A DNA stretch of 52,712 bases, from positions 1-52,712 of the forward strand of contig CAMATW010000017.1 of NCBI GenBank assembly GCA_945861305.1. The letters are read 5' to 3'. The DNA is from Bordetella parapertussis. Its GTDB lineage: Bacteria > Pseudomonadota > Gammaproteobacteria > Burkholderiales > Burkholderiaceae_C. The notes under the pieces were generated by a model that worked only from the letters and a program-made list of their open reading frames with translations, was not told the DNA's origin and did not search any database. The translations under genes and the position numbers were made by a program. Every line of letters starts with the position of its first letter. The stretch's first letter is position 1. Below are positions 21,408 through 30,997 of the stretch, one piece after another.

Positions 21408-22118
21408 ATGGGCGATTACACGAATATGTCTGCTTATTACGACTTAATCATGACATCTGGTTATTATGATTACGACAAAATTGTAGACAGCTTGGTTCAG
21501 CATTTACCTTTTACCCATGTGCTGGAGATAGGTTGTGGAACTGGATTAATTCTCGAAACTCTGGCCAAGCGTCAGCCCAATGTTTCTATCACTGGGGTAG
21601 ATTTAACCCAAGCCATGTTGACGATTGCACAGCAACGCTTGCAAACATTTTCCCAAGTGACGTTAAAACACCAAAACGTGACGGAATTGCATTTGGAGCA
21701 AGACTATGACTTGGCTTTTTCCTATGGCGGCGTGTGGTACTTTGTGATCGATGGAGACAAAGAGCCATTTTTGGTCAGCCATATTGCGCAAGAAGAACCC
21801 AATCGACTAGGTTTGTCCAAAGTGGCGCAGCATGTCAAAGCAGGTGGACAATTGCTGCTAGGCGTTCAGGGCCCCCACCACGATTACGCCAGTCCTATTT
21901 CGAACGGCATGATGTATTCCCAAAAAATTGAATCCAGTGAGCACGGTTTTACCAAGCATTACTATTTGGCCGACGGCGACTCAACCTTGATGGCGCAGAC
22001 GATTCAATACCGTAACTATGGGTTTGCGCATGCTTTGGAATTGCTTGAAGGTTTTGGCTTTAGCTACCAGCCTTATTCAGGCGACAAACCTCAGTTTTTG
22101 ACCTTTAAAAAATCATGA
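21408..22118 (+). CDS. Class I SAM-dependent methyltransferase, substrate unknown
   Basis: A 236-residue methyltransferase. SAM motif I is VLEIGCGTGLILETLA (about 38-53), motif II GVDLTQAMLTIAQQRL, and a motif-III-like YDLAFSYGGVWYFV follows. The acceptor is not predictable. GGGAAG just upstream of ATG 21408 supports the start. The stop forms ATGA with the next gene, so it is coupled to the dehydrogenase-aminotransferase pair; this suggests it acts in the same pathway or detoxifies one of its compounds (inference). Base use looks more AT-rich than in the two following genes. Confidence 0.85.
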   Translation: MGDYTNMSAYYDLIMTSGYYDYDKIVDSLVQHLPFTHVLEIGCGTGLILETLAKRQPNVSITGVDLTQAMLTIAQQRLQTFSQVTLKHQNVTELHLEQDYDLAFSYGGVWYFVIDGDKEPFLVSHIAQEEPNRLGLSKVAQHVKAGGQLLLGVQGPHHDYASPISNGMMYSQKIESSEHGFTKHYYLADGDSTLMAQTIQYRNYGFAHALELLEGFGFSYQPYSGDKPQFLTFKKS

Positions 22119-23035
22119 GCCATCTGCCAACTCTGGCCTTTATCGGCGTTGGCAACATGGGCAACCCCATGGCCGCCAATTTGGTCCGCGCAGGGTATGA
22201 CCTTGCTGTGCTGGATTCAGTGCCTGAAAAAACAGCCAACTTGGTGGCCTTGGGTGCCAAACAAGCCCACTCTGTGGCGCAGGCTGTGGCGCAAGCCGAC
22301 GTGGTGATGGCGTCGCTGCCCGGCCCCGCACAAGTCAGCCAAGTCATGCTCGGCGCTGATGGCGTCCTCGCCCATGTGCGCCCGGGTGTCACGGTGATTG
22401 ACACCTCCACCAGTTCGGTGGAACTGGTGCAACGCTTGGTACAAACTGCTGGCGAAAGAGGTGTTAACTTTTTAGAAGCGCCAGTCACCAACGCGGTGGA
22501 CATGGCGGCCTTGGGTCGCTTGTCCATCTTTGTGGGTGGCGACAAAGACTGCTATGACAAGCATTTGCCGATATTTCAAGTCATTGGCGAGAAGATTTTT
22601 CATTGCGGTAAGCCAGGCAATGCTGCCACGGTCAAGCTCTTAACCAACCTGCTTTGGTTTGTGGGTGCTGCCACCATCGGTGAAGCCTTGATGCTAGGCG
22701 CCAAAGCAGGTGTGCCACTGAACGTGGTGCAAGAAGCCATCACATCCAGCGCTGGCGACAGCTGGGTGGCGCGGCACGACATCCCTTCCATTTTTGCGGG
22801 TCACTACGACCCGAGTTTTTCGCTGGCCTTGTGCTGCAAAGATTTGGGACTGGTCAACCAAATCGCCCAGTCGCAGGGCTACTCGCTCACCATGGGCGCT
22901 CACGCGCAAGCCTTGTTTGAAGAGGCCAGAGCGCGTTATGGCGATGACGCTGCAGAACTGCACGTGGTGAAGTTGTTGGAAGAGCGGGTGGGTATGTTGC
23001 TGCGTCCCCCGCATGGCGAGTCGGTGAAACCATGA
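22115..23035 (+). CDS. 3-hydroxyisobutyrate dehydrogenase-family oxidoreductase
   Basis: A 306-residue NAD(P)-dependent beta-hydroxyacid dehydrogenase. The Rossmann motif FIGVGNMGNPMAANL is at residues 9-23, substrate-binding DTSTSS near 95, and the catalytic lysine is K174 in GNAATVKLLTNLLW. The family includes 3-hydroxyisobutyrate, tartronate-semialdehyde and L-threonate dehydrogenases; sequence alone does not separate them. ATGA overlaps at both ends link it to the methyltransferase and the aminotransferase. The pair may interconvert a hydroxy acid, its semialdehyde and an amino acid (inference). Confidence 0.88.
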   Translation: MSHLPTLAFIGVGNMGNPMAANLVRAGYDLAVLDSVPEKTANLVALGAKQAHSVAQAVAQADVVMASLPGPAQVSQVMLGADGVLAHVRPGVTVIDTSTSSVELVQRLVQTAGERGVNFLEAPVTNAVDMAALGRLSIFVGGDKDCYDKHLPIFQVIGEKIFHCGKPGNAATVKLLTNLLWFVGAATIGEALMLGAKAGVPLNVVQEAITSSAGDSWVARHDIPSIFAGHYDPSFSLALCCKDLGLVNQIAQSQGYSLTMGAHAQALFEEARARYGDDAAELHVVKLLEERVGMLLRPPHGESVKP

Positions 23036-24351
23036 GCCGACAGTCTGAACTGCTGCAAGAATCGATGCGTCACATGCCCGAGGGCGTGGCGGAAAACTAT
23101 CGCTTCTGGGGACCTGACCGAACCGTGTTCATTCAACGCGCCAAGGGTTGCGAGTTGTTCGATGTGGATGGCAAAACCTATGTCGATTTTCGGTTAGGGT
23201 ATGGCCCCATCATTTTGGGTTATGGCGACGAGCGAGTTGACGGTGCGGTGATTGCGCAAATTCAAAGTGGTGGCACTTTGACAGGTTTTGCCACCGAGCT
23301 TGACACCATCGTGGTGCAGCAAATCAAGGCCTTGTGTCCGCAGATACAAAAGATGCGCTTTGCCAACTCCGGCACAGAAGCGGTGATGGGTGCGGTGCGT
23401 ACCGCAAGGGGATTCACCGGCAGGCAACGCATGGCAACGGTGGAAGGTGGCTTTCACGGTTTGTATGACGAACTGATGTGGAAGTCAGACATTGAAAACT
23501 GGGACGTCCACAGCGCTCGTGCGCCTGAGGTCATCCCTTTTGGTTCGGGCATACCGGCCAAAACCCATGATTTGGTGGACATCATTGGGTTGAATGATTT
23601 CGCCGCCTTGGAAGATTTGTTTCAACGCCATGACCACCAATTGGCATGCGTGGTACTTGAGCCCATCATTGGCAATGCGGGCAGCATCGCCGCCAGTCAG
23701 GCCTGGCTTGAGCGCTTGCGTGACCTGTGTACAGCGCAGGGCACCTTGCTGATCATCGATGAAGTGAAGTCGGGTTTTCGCGTGGCCAAGGGCGGAGCCC
23801 AAGCCTTGTACGGCATCTATGCAGATTTAACGACCTTTGCCAAAGCCATGGGCAATGGCTATCCGGTGGCGGCTTTTGGCGGTCGTGCGGATGTGATGGA
23901 CGTGGTGGGTGCCAGCGCTGGCGCTGTGGTGCATGGCGGCACCTATACCGCCAATTTGGTGGGCTTGAGCGCTGCGCACTGTACTTTGGATATCCTGACC
24001 CACACAGACGCATTGGCCACGGTCCACCGTGTGGGCGAGCAGGTGCGCGATTTATTGGGACGGGTATTCACACACGCGGGCATTGAACACACTTTTGCTG
24101 GACCTGCCTCCATGCTGGGGATCCATTTCACCCCCACTGTGCCACAGACCTACCGCGACTGGCGCAAGACCAACAGCAGCTTGTACCGAGCGTTTTGTTG
24201 GCAGTTGATTGACCGAGGCGTGATGCTAGAGCCCGACTCTAGAGAGCCTTGGTTTTTTTGTGAAGCCCACCAACACATGGACTTTGCTTGGTTGGAGGAT
24301 GTGGCGGCACAGGCCATGAAGGCGGCTATGGCTGCACAGTTGTCCGACTAA
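23032..24351 (+). CDS. Class III PLP-dependent aminotransferase (glutamate-1-semialdehyde aminomutase-like)
   Basis: A 439-residue fold-type I PLP enzyme. The Schiff-base lysine is K271 in TTFAKAMGNGYPVAAFGG; LLIIDEVKSGFR supplies the PLP-pyridine aspartate, and FANSGTEAVMGAVRTAR the phosphate-binding segment. It resembles HemL in outline but sits with a hydroxyacid dehydrogenase, a transporter and a dehydratase, so a catabolic aminotransferase is more likely than heme synthesis. It overlaps the dehydrogenase stop by ATGA, and its own stop overlaps that of the convergent MFS gene (24348-24351). Confidence 0.88.
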   Translation: MSRQSELLQESMRHMPEGVAENYRFWGPDRTVFIQRAKGCELFDVDGKTYVDFRLGYGPIILGYGDERVDGAVIAQIQSGGTLTGFATELDTIVVQQIKALCPQIQKMRFANSGTEAVMGAVRTARGFTGRQRMATVEGGFHGLYDELMWKSDIENWDVHSARAPEVIPFGSGIPAKTHDLVDIIGLNDFAALEDLFQRHDHQLACVVLEPIIGNAGSIAASQAWLERLRDLCTAQGTLLIIDEVKSGFRVAKGGAQALYGIYADLTTFAKAMGNGYPVAAFGGRADVMDVVGASAGAVVHGGTYTANLVGLSAAHCTLDILTHTDALATVHRVGEQVRDLLGRVFTHAGIEHTFAGPASMLGIHFTPTVPQTYRDWRKTNSSLYRAFCWQLIDRGVMLEPDSREPWFFCEAHQHMDFAWLEDVAAQAMKAAMAAQLSD

Positions 24352-25586
24352 GTAGCCGTTAAAGCACGTCCCTTGGTCTCAGGAAGAAATAGCACGGTCA
24401 ACAACACCAGTGCATAAGCACCTCCCGCGAAAACCCCAATAGCCATGCCTAGGCTTTGGCTGGTGGAAAGATAGCCCACCAAGGCGGGAAACAGGGCACC
24501 AATACCGCGCCCAAAGTTGTAGGCAAAGCCTTGACCACTGGCACGTACCGAGGAGGGAAACAATTCGGTCAGGTAAGCACCTATGCCGCTGAAGATGCCC
24601 GAGGCGGCAAACCCCAGTGGAAAACCAACGAACAGCATTTCCGTGTTGGTCAATTCAATTTGGGTGTAGGCGTAGACGCTCATCCCAGACAGTACCGCAA
24701 ACAAAAATAAATTGGGCTTGCGGCCAAAGCGGTCGGTGAAATACGCGCCGCTGATGTAGCCAATGAAAGAACCGGTGATGATGACTGACAAATACGCACC
24801 TGTGCCAATCACGCTCAGGTGTCGCTCGGTTTTTAAAAAAGTCGGTAACCAAGTCATGACGGCGTAGTAGCCACCCTGCACACCGGTACACAGCAAGGCC
24901 GAAAGCAGGGTGGTTTTCAGCAAAGCAGGCGAAAAAATAGCCCAAGGTGACACCCTTGCCATGCTGTCATCGTTGGCGGCGCGGCTTTGGGTGTAAACCT
25001 CGGGTTCAGGCACATTGCGGCGGATGTAAATCACCAGCACCGAGGGCAGCACCGAGAACCAAAACAGCGAGCGCCAAGCCCATTCCTCAGGCAACCAACT
25101 GAAAGCCAAGGTGTACAGCAATGCGGCAATGCCCCAGCCCACCGCCCAACCGCTTTGCACCGTGCCTACCGCTCGGCCGCGGTATTGGGCTCGGACAATT
25201 TCACCCATCAACACCGAGCCCACCGCCCATTCGCCGCCAAAGCCCAAACCTTGCAGGGCACGCAGCACAAAGACCTGCTCGAAGCTTTGCGCAAAACCGA
25301 TCAGAAAAGTACACACCGAAAACCACACAATGGTGATTTGCAAAATGCGCACCCGCCCATAACGATCCGCCAACATACCGGCGATCCAACCGCCCAAGGC
25401 CGAAAACAGCAAGGTCACGGTGCCCAACATGCCAGCTTGGGTTTTGTCGATATGAAAGTAGCTAATCAGCGCCGAGATGACAAAGGTGAAAACCATGAAG
25501 TCCAGCGCGTCCAGCGTCCAGCCGCCAAAGGCGGCGACAAAGGTGCGTTTTTCAGGGGGTGAAAGTTCTTTGAACCATTGCATCAT
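24348..25586 (-). CDS. MFS transporter, metabolite:H+ symporter type
   Basis: A 412-residue inner-membrane protein with about 12 hydrophobic segments. The early WTLDALDFMVFTFVI, the loop GMLADRYGRVRIL (motif A, between segments 2 and 3) and GFGGEWAVGSVLMGE match carboxylate transporters of the sialate/lactate/aromatic-acid groups. ATG 25586 is preferred (GAGAAAG six bases upstream); the frame continues only to a TTG at 25601. It lies 27 bases after the dehydratase stop, so the two form an operon for uptake and dehydration of a sugar acid or similar carboxylate (inference). Confidence 0.88.
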   Translation of the reverse strand: MMQWFKELSPPEKRTFVAAFGGWTLDALDFMVFTFVISALISYFHIDKTQAGMLGTVTLLFSALGGWIAGMLADRYGRVRILQITIVWFSVCTFLIGFAQSFEQVFVLRALQGLGFGGEWAVGSVLMGEIVRAQYRGRAVGTVQSGWAVGWGIAALLYTLAFSWLPEEWAWRSLFWFSVLPSVLVIYIRRNVPEPEVYTQSRAANDDSMARVSPWAIFSPALLKTTLLSALLCTGVQGGYYAVMTWLPTFLKTERHLSVIGTGAYLSVIITGSFIGYISGAYFTDRFGRKPNLFLFAVLSGMSVYAYTQIELTNTEMLFVGFPLGFAASGIFSGIGAYLTELFPSSVRASGQGFAYNFGRGIGALFPALVGYLSTSQSLGMAIGVFAGGAYALVLLTVLFLPETKGRALTAT

Positions 25587-25613
25587 GATTGGCTTTCTCA
25601 AGGGTAAAAGGGT

Positions 25614-27353
25614 TTAGCGCGGCGTTTTGCCTAAAGACTGTTCAGCGCGTAAAAAATCAAAATCTGCACCTTGGTCAGCTTGGTTCACAGTCTTCAAAAA
25701 CAATTGCCTGTAGCCTCTGGCGGCAGCAGGTGGGGTAACGGGTTTTGCCTTTTGGCGTTGGGCCAATTCTTCAGGCGACACCAACCACTCAAGGCTGCGC
25801 TCAGAAACGCTCAAGCGGATACGGTCGCCGGTTTGCACATAGGCCAGCGGTCCACCCACGGCCGCTTCGGGCGTGACATGCAGCACCACGGTGCCAAAGG
25901 CTGTGCCACTCATGCGGCCATCGGAGATGCGCACCATGTCTTTCACGCCTGCACGGGCCAACTTTTGTGGAATCGGTAAGTAGCCCGCCTCGGGCATACC
26001 GGGTGCGCCTTTGGGGCCTATGTTTTTCAGCACCAAGATGTCGTGGGCGTGGACATCCAAGTCGGGGTCGTCGATGCGAGCAGCCAAGTCGGCACTGTTT
26101 TCAAACACCACCGCGCGGCCTTCGTGCTCCATCAGACGCGGGTCAGCTGCCGACTGTTTGATGATGGCACCCGCTGGGGCCAAGTTGCCGCGGAGCACTG
26201 CAATGCCGCCTTGCGGGTAGATGGGGTTGTCGACCGATCGGATAACGGTTTGCGCGAAAGGGGCTGGTGCCATGTCGAGGTTTTCGCCCAAGGTTTTGCC
26301 GTTAACAGTGAGTGCGTCAAGTTTCAGCAAGGGGCGCAACTCACGCAGCAAGGCAGGCATCCCCCCTGCATGGTGAAAGTCTTCCATGTAATGTTGACCC
26401 GAGGGTTTGAGGTCGATCAACACGGGTGTTTCACGTCCCATGCGGTCAAACGCATCGAGGTCCAAATCCAAACCGACCCGCCCCGCCATGGCCGCCAAAT
26501 GCACCAAACCATTGGTGGAGCCACCAATGGCCAGCAACACCCGCAAGGCATTTTCAAACGCGTCGGCGGTCAGTATCTGGTCAATACCCAGTCGTGTGCG
26601 CGCAAGTTGCACGGCCTGTGTACCGGTGAGCTCGGCCACACGCATCCGGTCGGCGGTGACAGCAGGCGGCGAGGCACCACCGGGCACTGTCATACCCAAC
26701 GCTTCGGCAATACAAGCCATGGTGCTGGCCGTGCCCATGACTGAGCAGGTACCGACACTGGCCACCAATCGGTCATTGACCTCGTCTTTTTCGGCTTCAT
26801 CCACCTCACCTGCACGGTAGCGTGCCCAATAGCGTCTGCAGTCGGTGCAAGCACCTACGCGCTCACCTCGGTGCGAGCCCGTCAACATAGAGCCGGTGAT
26901 GAGTTGAATCGCAGGCAAGCCAGCGGAAGCCGCCCCCATTAGCTGAGCAGGAACAGTTTTGTCACAGCCGCCAATCAGCACCACTGCGTCCATGGGTTGG
27001 GCACGCAGCATTTCCTCGGTGTCCATGGCCATGAGGTTGCGCAAATACATGCTGGTCGGTGCAGCAAAGCTTTCGTGCAAGGAAATGGTCGGGAAGGTCA
27101 TCGGTAAGCCACCTGCGAGCAAGATGCCGCGCTCCAAGGCTTCAATCAACTGTGCCGAATTGCCGTGGCAGGGGTTGTAGGCGCTGGCGGTGTTGGCAAT
27201 GCCAATGACAGGTTTGTCCAAGGCCGCATCGGTGTAGCCAGCGCCTTTGATGAAAGCTTTGCGCAGAAACAAAGAAAAGCCTTGGTCCCCGTAGGAGGTG
27301 AGCCCTTGGCGAAAACCGCTGGCGTCAGATTGTTTGAAAGGCGAGTCGGTCAT
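25614..27353 (-). CDS. IlvD/EDD-family dehydratase, probable sugar-acid dehydratase
   Basis: A 579-residue iron-sulfur dehydratase. Three cysteines can ligate the cluster: C62 (NPCHGN), C130 (GGCDKTVPAQ) and C203 (GTCSVMGTAS). The C-terminal GRMSGTAFGTVVLHVTPEA is the substrate-site block. The length and the extra cysteines at GACTDCRRYW fit the pentonate/hexonate branch (arabinonate, xylonate, galactonate type) better than true IlvD, but dihydroxy-acid dehydratase activity cannot be excluded. ilvD proper is not in the ilvBHC cluster here. It is the first gene of the dehydratase-MFS operon. Confidence 0.85.
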   Translation of the reverse strand: MTDSPFKQSDASGFRQGLTSYGDQGFSLFLRKAFIKGAGYTDAALDKPVIGIANTASAYNPCHGNSAQLIEALERGILLAGGLPMTFPTISLHESFAAPTSMYLRNLMAMDTEEMLRAQPMDAVVLIGGCDKTVPAQLMGAASAGLPAIQLITGSMLTGSHRGERVGACTDCRRYWARYRAGEVDEAEKDEVNDRLVASVGTCSVMGTASTMACIAEALGMTVPGGASPPAVTADRMRVAELTGTQAVQLARTRLGIDQILTADAFENALRVLLAIGGSTNGLVHLAAMAGRVGLDLDLDAFDRMGRETPVLIDLKPSGQHYMEDFHHAGGMPALLRELRPLLKLDALTVNGKTLGENLDMAPAPFAQTVIRSVDNPIYPQGGIAVLRGNLAPAGAIIKQSAADPRLMEHEGRAVVFENSADLAARIDDPDLDVHAHDILVLKNIGPKGAPGMPEAGYLPIPQKLARAGVKDMVRISDGRMSGTAFGTVVLHVTPEAAVGGPLAYVQTGDRIRLSVSERSLEWLVSPEELAQRQKAKPVTPPAAARGYRQLFLKTVNQADQGADFDFLRAEQSLGKTPR

Positions 27354-27389
27354 TGTTTCAAGGCGAGTTCAAGGGTTTACGGGTAAGTG

Positions 27390-27409
27390 CTGGCTTCATT
27401 TACAGCCAG
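27390..27409. promoter_or_regulatory. Inverted repeat in the divergent promoter region
   Basis: CTGGCT (27390-27395) and AGCCAG (27404-27409) form a perfect 6-bp palindrome with an 8-base centre. It sits in the 99-bp gap between the divergent dehydratase and DUF4440 genes, so it could be an operator for both operons. No T-run follows, so it is not a terminator. Confidence 0.3.
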
Positions 27410-27452
27410 TGGCAAGCGTATCATTCAAGACAAACATCTGAGGGAGATTGCA

Positions 27453-27905
27453 ATGCGTCTTATTTTGAGATCTATTGGGTTTGTCATGGCGTGGGCCTTC
27501 ATGAGCTTGGCTCAAGCAGCAGGCGGGGCATGCAATGCCATCAGCAGCGATGAAGCCCTCAAGGCTGAAGACGCTCGTTATGCAGCCCAAATGGGCGACG
27601 ATTTTGCCGCCATGGACAAGCTGTTTTCGCAGGACTTGGTCTACATCCATACCAGTTCAATTTTGGACAACAAGGCCGCCTATATTGAGTCCATGCGTTC
27701 GGGCACGGTTAAGTACAAGGTCATGCGCCGCTCTGAAGTGACCGTGCGCACCTTCGGTTGTGTGGCGATCATCAACGGCATTGGCAACTATGACGTGCGG
27801 GTGAAAGAGAATGACATCAATGTCGTCTTGCGCTTCACCAGCATTTGGCACAAAAAGGACAATGCTTTGGAATTCATTTCTTGGCAGTCGACAAGGATGC
27901 CCTGA
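27453..27905 (+). CDS. Secreted NTF2-like protein (DUF4440/SnoaL-like)
   Basis: A 150-residue protein with signal peptide (MRLILRSIGFVMAWAFMSLA then QA|AGG) and one NTF2-like domain: ALKAEDARYAAQMGDDFAAM, LFSQDLVYIHTSSILDNK, then a C-terminal beta-sheet ending ISWQSTRMP. Such domains bind small hydrophobic ligands or act as enzymes; none can be named here. ATG 27453 is selected because AGGGAGA is 5-6 bases upstream. The next gene begins one base after its stop. Confidence 0.85.
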   Translation: MRLILRSIGFVMAWAFMSLAQAAGGACNAISSDEALKAEDARYAAQMGDDFAAMDKLFSQDLVYIHTSSILDNKAAYIESMRSGTVKYKVMRRSEVTVRTFGCVAIINGIGNYDVRVKENDINVVLRFTSIWHKKDNALEFISWQSTRMP

Positions 27906-27906
27906 T

Positions 27907-28326
27907 ATGCGCTATTTGCACACCATGGTGCGTGTCACCGATTTGGATGCTTCTTTGAAGTTTTACCGCGATGCTTTAGGCCTTGAAGTGATTCGCCAAA
28001 AAGACGTCCCTTCGGGGCGTTTCACCTTGGTGTTTTTGGCGGCCGCTGGCGACCACAGCGCCCAAGTCGAGCTCACCCACAACTGGGACCCCGAGGCCCT
28101 GCAAGGCGGGCGCAACTTTGGGCATTTGGCCTATGCGGTGGACAATATTTACGCCAGTTGCGAGCGCTTGCAACAGCATGGCGTGACGATTTTGCGCCCC
28201 CCACGGGACGGCTATATGGCCTTTGTACGCTCCCCTGACGGCGTTTCTGTCGAGTTATTGCAAGCCAACGCGCCACTGCCTCCCTCAGAACCTTGGGCCT
28301 CCATGCCCAACGTCGGTCAATGGTAG
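27907..28326 (+). CDS. gloA: Lactoylglutathione lyase-type glyoxalase (VOC family)
   Basis: A 139-residue metalloenzyme of the GloA type, expected to turn the methylglyoxal-glutathione hemithioacetal into S-lactoylglutathione. All four metal ligands are in place: H5 (YLHTMVRV), E55 (AQVELTHN), H73 (FGHLAYAV) and E116 (GVSVELLQ). No C-terminal RSPDG-region change is seen. ATG 27907 follows the DUF4440 stop by one base, and the stop overlaps the next start by seven bases, so the gene sits inside a translationally coupled operon that ends in uvrC. Confidence 0.9.
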   Translation: MRYLHTMVRVTDLDASLKFYRDALGLEVIRQKDVPSGRFTLVFLAAAGDHSAQVELTHNWDPEALQGGRNFGHLAYAVDNIYASCERLQQHGVTILRPPRDGYMAFVRSPDGVSVELLQANAPLPPSEPWASMPNVGQW

Positions 28327-29111
28327 AGCTTGCGGCCCAAGCGGCTGCTCAGCAACTCTTGCCTGCGTGGCAAGAACCGCATCAAATTGAAGCGATTGAT
28401 GCAACTGTGCGGCCCCAAAGCCGAGGCGAGGGCTACGCGGTTCAGCAGGCGTTGTTTGCAGCCAGCGGTGACCAGGCCATGGGCTGGAAAATCGCCGCCA
28501 CCAGCATTGCGGGGCAGCAACATATAGGTGTCAGCGGTCCTTTGGCGGGGCGTTTGCTGGCTTCGCGTTGTTTGCCTGATGGCGCTTCGGTGTCCATGCA
28601 TGGCAATGTCATGCATGTCATCGAAGCCGAATTTGCTTTTCGCATGGGTGCAGATGTGCTGTCGCAGGGACCAGCGCCCTTGACGGTGCAGCATGTCATG
28701 GCGCAGGTTGCTGATTTGCATCTGGCCATTGAAATACCCAACTCGCGTTACAAAGACTTTGTCACAGCGGGTGAGGCACAGCTGATTGCCGACTTTGCTT
28801 GCGCCAGTCACATGGTGCTTGGGTCCGCTGTCATGACCGACTGGCGCAGCATAGACCTTGCCGCGCAAGCGGTGCAGGTCAGCCGAGGTGCTGAAGTGGC
28901 GGCGCAAGGCAAAGGCGCCAACGCTTTAGGCGACCCGCGGGTCGCACTCACGTGGTTGGCCAACGAACTCATCAGCCACGGAATGCACCTAAAGACTGGC
29001 GACGTGGTCATCACCGGTACCTGTGTGGTTCCCGTGCCAGTTGAGGAAGGCCAGCTGCTGGCTGCACAGTTTCCTGGCCTGGGCGAGGTTGCTGTTGCCA
29101 TAGCGCCGTGA
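28320..29111 (+). CDS. 2-keto-4-pentenoate hydratase-family protein (MhpD type)
   Basis: A 263-residue member of the fumarylacetoacetase fold. The metal-binding [11 protein letters not shown] (Glu-x-Glu) is the key motif, with [12 protein letters not shown] and [16 protein letters not shown] further on. Relatives hydrate 2-oxopent-4-enoates from aromatic catabolism or decarboxylate 4-oxalocrotonate; which of these applies is not clear because no ring-cleavage genes are nearby. ATG 28320 overlaps the gloA stop by seven bases. A longer frame would need a TTG at 28293. The TGA overlaps the uvrC GTG. Confidence 0.85.
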   Translation: MVELAAQAAAQQLLPAWQEPHQIEAIDATVRPQSRGEGYAVQQALFAASGDQAMGWKIAATSIAGQQHIGVSGPLAGRLLASRCLPDGASVSMHGNVMHVIEAEFAFRMGADVLSQGPAPLTVQHVMAQVADLHLAIEIPNSRYKDFVTAGEAQLIADFACASHMVLGSAVMTDWRSIDLAAQAVQVSRGAEVAAQGKGANALGDPRVALTWLANELISHGMHLKTGDVVITGTCVVPVPVEEGQLLAAQFPGLGEVAVAIAP

Positions 29112-30991
29112 CCGAACCCGAAGTTTTCGATCCGCAACTGCTGTCGCAAGTTGCCGCTTTGCCCCCTTTGCCAGGGGTCTACCGTTACTACGACGCCGAT
29201 GGCCAAGTGCTGTATGTGGGCAAAGCCAACCACCTTAAAAAACGCGTCAGCAGCTATTTCCAAAAAAACCACGGCGGCACCCGTATCGGCCATATGGTCG
29301 GCAAGATTGCCCGTCTGGAAACCACGGTGGTGCGCTCCGAAGCCGAGGCCTTGCTGCTGGAAAACAACCTCATCAAGACCCTCAAGCCTCGCTACAACAT
29401 CCTGTTTCGTGACGACAAGAGCTACCCCTATTTGAAAATCACCCGCGCCCAAAAGGGCGCTCCCGATGCATTGGGTCACCCGCATCCCAAAGCAGCGCCA
29501 AGGGTGGTGTATTACCGCGGCGCGGTTGACAAGCACCACGATTACTTTGGTCCTTACCCCAGCGTGTGGGCGGTACGCGAAGCCATTCAATTGATTCAAA
29601 AAGTATTTCGCTTGCGTACCTGCGAGGACACGGTGTTTCGCAACCGCCACCGTCCTTGTTTGCTGCACCAGATCAAGCGCTGCTCGGCACCCTGCGTGGG
29701 CATGGTCAGTCTTGAGGACTACCAACGTGATGTGCAAAGTGCCTGTGAGCTTTTGCAAGGCCACACCCATGATGTGATGCAGTCGCTGGAAAAGCGAATG
29801 TTGGCCCATGCAGAGTGCTTGGAGTTCGAGCAAGCCGCTGAAGTGCGCAACCAAATCAGCGCTTTGTCCAAAGTCTTGCACCAACAAGCGGTGGACACAG
29901 TGGACGACCGCGATGTGGATATCTTGGCGGTGGTGGTTCAAGCTGGCAAAGCCTGTGTCAATTTGGCCATGGTGCGCGGCGGCCGCCACTTGGGCGACAG
30001 CCCGTATTTTCCCACCCATGCAGAAGGGGCTGAGCCTTTGGAGGTGTTGGAAGCTTTTTTGAGCCAGCACTATTTAGATGTGCCGCTACCGCCCACGCTC
30101 ATCACCCACCATGCGGTAGACAAAGAATTGGTTACGGCCTTGTCTGCACAGACAGGGGTGAAGTTGCGTGTCATCCACCAACCCCGCGAACAACGCAAGG
30201 TATGGCTGGAGATGGCGCAGCAAAACGCAGCTTTAAAGCTTGCCCGCTTGCTGGCCGAGGAAGGTTCGCAGCAGTCGCGTACCCGCGCCTTGGTCGACGC
30301 ATTGGACATAGCCGTAGATGACTTGGACAGTCTCAGGGTGGAATGTTTCGATATTTCGCACACCGCAGGGGAAGCCACCCAAGCCTCCTGCGTGGTGTTT
30401 CACCACCACAAAATGCAGGCCAGCGAATACCGCCGTTACAACATCGAGGGCATCACGGGTGGCGATGATTACGCCGCCATGCGCCAAGTGCTGACACGTC
30501 GCTACAGCAAGCTCGCAGAAGCTGTGCGCTTGGGCGAAGCGCGGTTCCCCGACTTGGTGCTGATCGATGGCGGTAAAGGCCAAATTAGCATGGCACGAGA
30601 AGTGTTTGTGGCGCTGGATTTGGATGTGTCCCGCTTGGTGGGTGTGGAAAAAGGCGAGGGTCGAAAGGTGGGATTGGAAGAACTGGTGTTTGCCGATGAG
30701 CGCCCCAAACTGAGCTTGCAAGCAGACTCAGCTGCCTTGATGTTGGTCGCGCAAATCCGAGACGAGGCCCACCGTTTTGCCATCACCGGTATGCGAGCCA
30801 AGCGAGCCAAGGTGCGCACAGGGGGCAGCAGCTTGGAGGACATTCCAGGAGTAGGACCCAAAAAACGCGCCAAGTTGCTGCAACGCTTTGGTGGTGTGCG
30901 TGGTGTGGCTGACGCCAGTGTGCAAGATCTATGCACTGTCCAGGGCGTGTCGCCAGACTTGGCGCAAGCTATCTACGCCGCGCTTCGTTAG
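29108..30991 (+). CDS. uvrC: Excinuclease ABC subunit C
   Basis: A 627-residue nucleotide excision repair endonuclease. Order of domains: GIY-YIG nuclease (about 22-100; [19 protein letters not shown]), a cysteine-containing linker, UVR motif (about 205-240, [20 protein letters not shown]), RNase H-like nuclease ([30 protein letters not shown]), and C-terminal tandem helix-hairpin-helix ([19 protein letters not shown]). The start is GTG 29108, embedded in a GTGA overlap with the hydratase stop, so uvrC is translated from the metabolic operon. The usual downstream neighbour pgsA is absent; serB is convergent. Confidence 0.96.
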   Translation: MTEPEVFDPQLLSQVAALPPLPGVYRYYDADGQVLYVGKANHLKKRVSSYFQKNHGGTRIGHMVGKIARLETTVVRSEAEALLLENNLIKTLKPRYNILFRDDKSYPYLKITRAQKGAPDALGHPHPKAAPRVVYYRGAVDKHHDYFGPYPSVWAVREAIQLIQKVFRLRTCEDTVFRNRHRPCLLHQIKRCSAPCVGMVSLEDYQRDVQSACELLQGHTHDVMQSLEKRMLAHAECLEFEQAAEVRNQISALSKVLHQQAVDTVDDRDVDILAVVVQAGKACVNLAMVRGGRHLGDSPYFPTHAEGAEPLEVLEAFLSQHYLDVPLPPTLITHHAVDKELVTALSAQTGVKLRVIHQPREQRKVWLEMAQQNAALKLARLLAEEGSQQSRTRALVDALDIAVDDLDSLRVECFDISHTAGEATQASCVVFHHHKMQASEYRRYNIEGITGGDDYAAMRQVLTRRYSKLAEAVRLGEARFPDLVLIDGGKGQISMAREVFVALDLDVSRLVGVEKGEGRKVGLEELVFADERPKLSLQADSAALMLVAQIRDEAHRFAITGMRAKRAKVRTGGSSLEDIPGVGPKKRAKLLQRFGGVRGVADASVQDLCTVQGVSPDLAQAIYAALR

Positions 30992-30997
30992 TTGCAG

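Noticed and set aside
28808..30070. 420-codon open frame on the minus strand antisense to uvrC
   Set aside because: It lies wholly opposite uvrC and the hydratase. Its translation is rich in His, Gln, Leu and Val in the pattern of a reverse-strand shadow, and it has no domain and no ribosome site.
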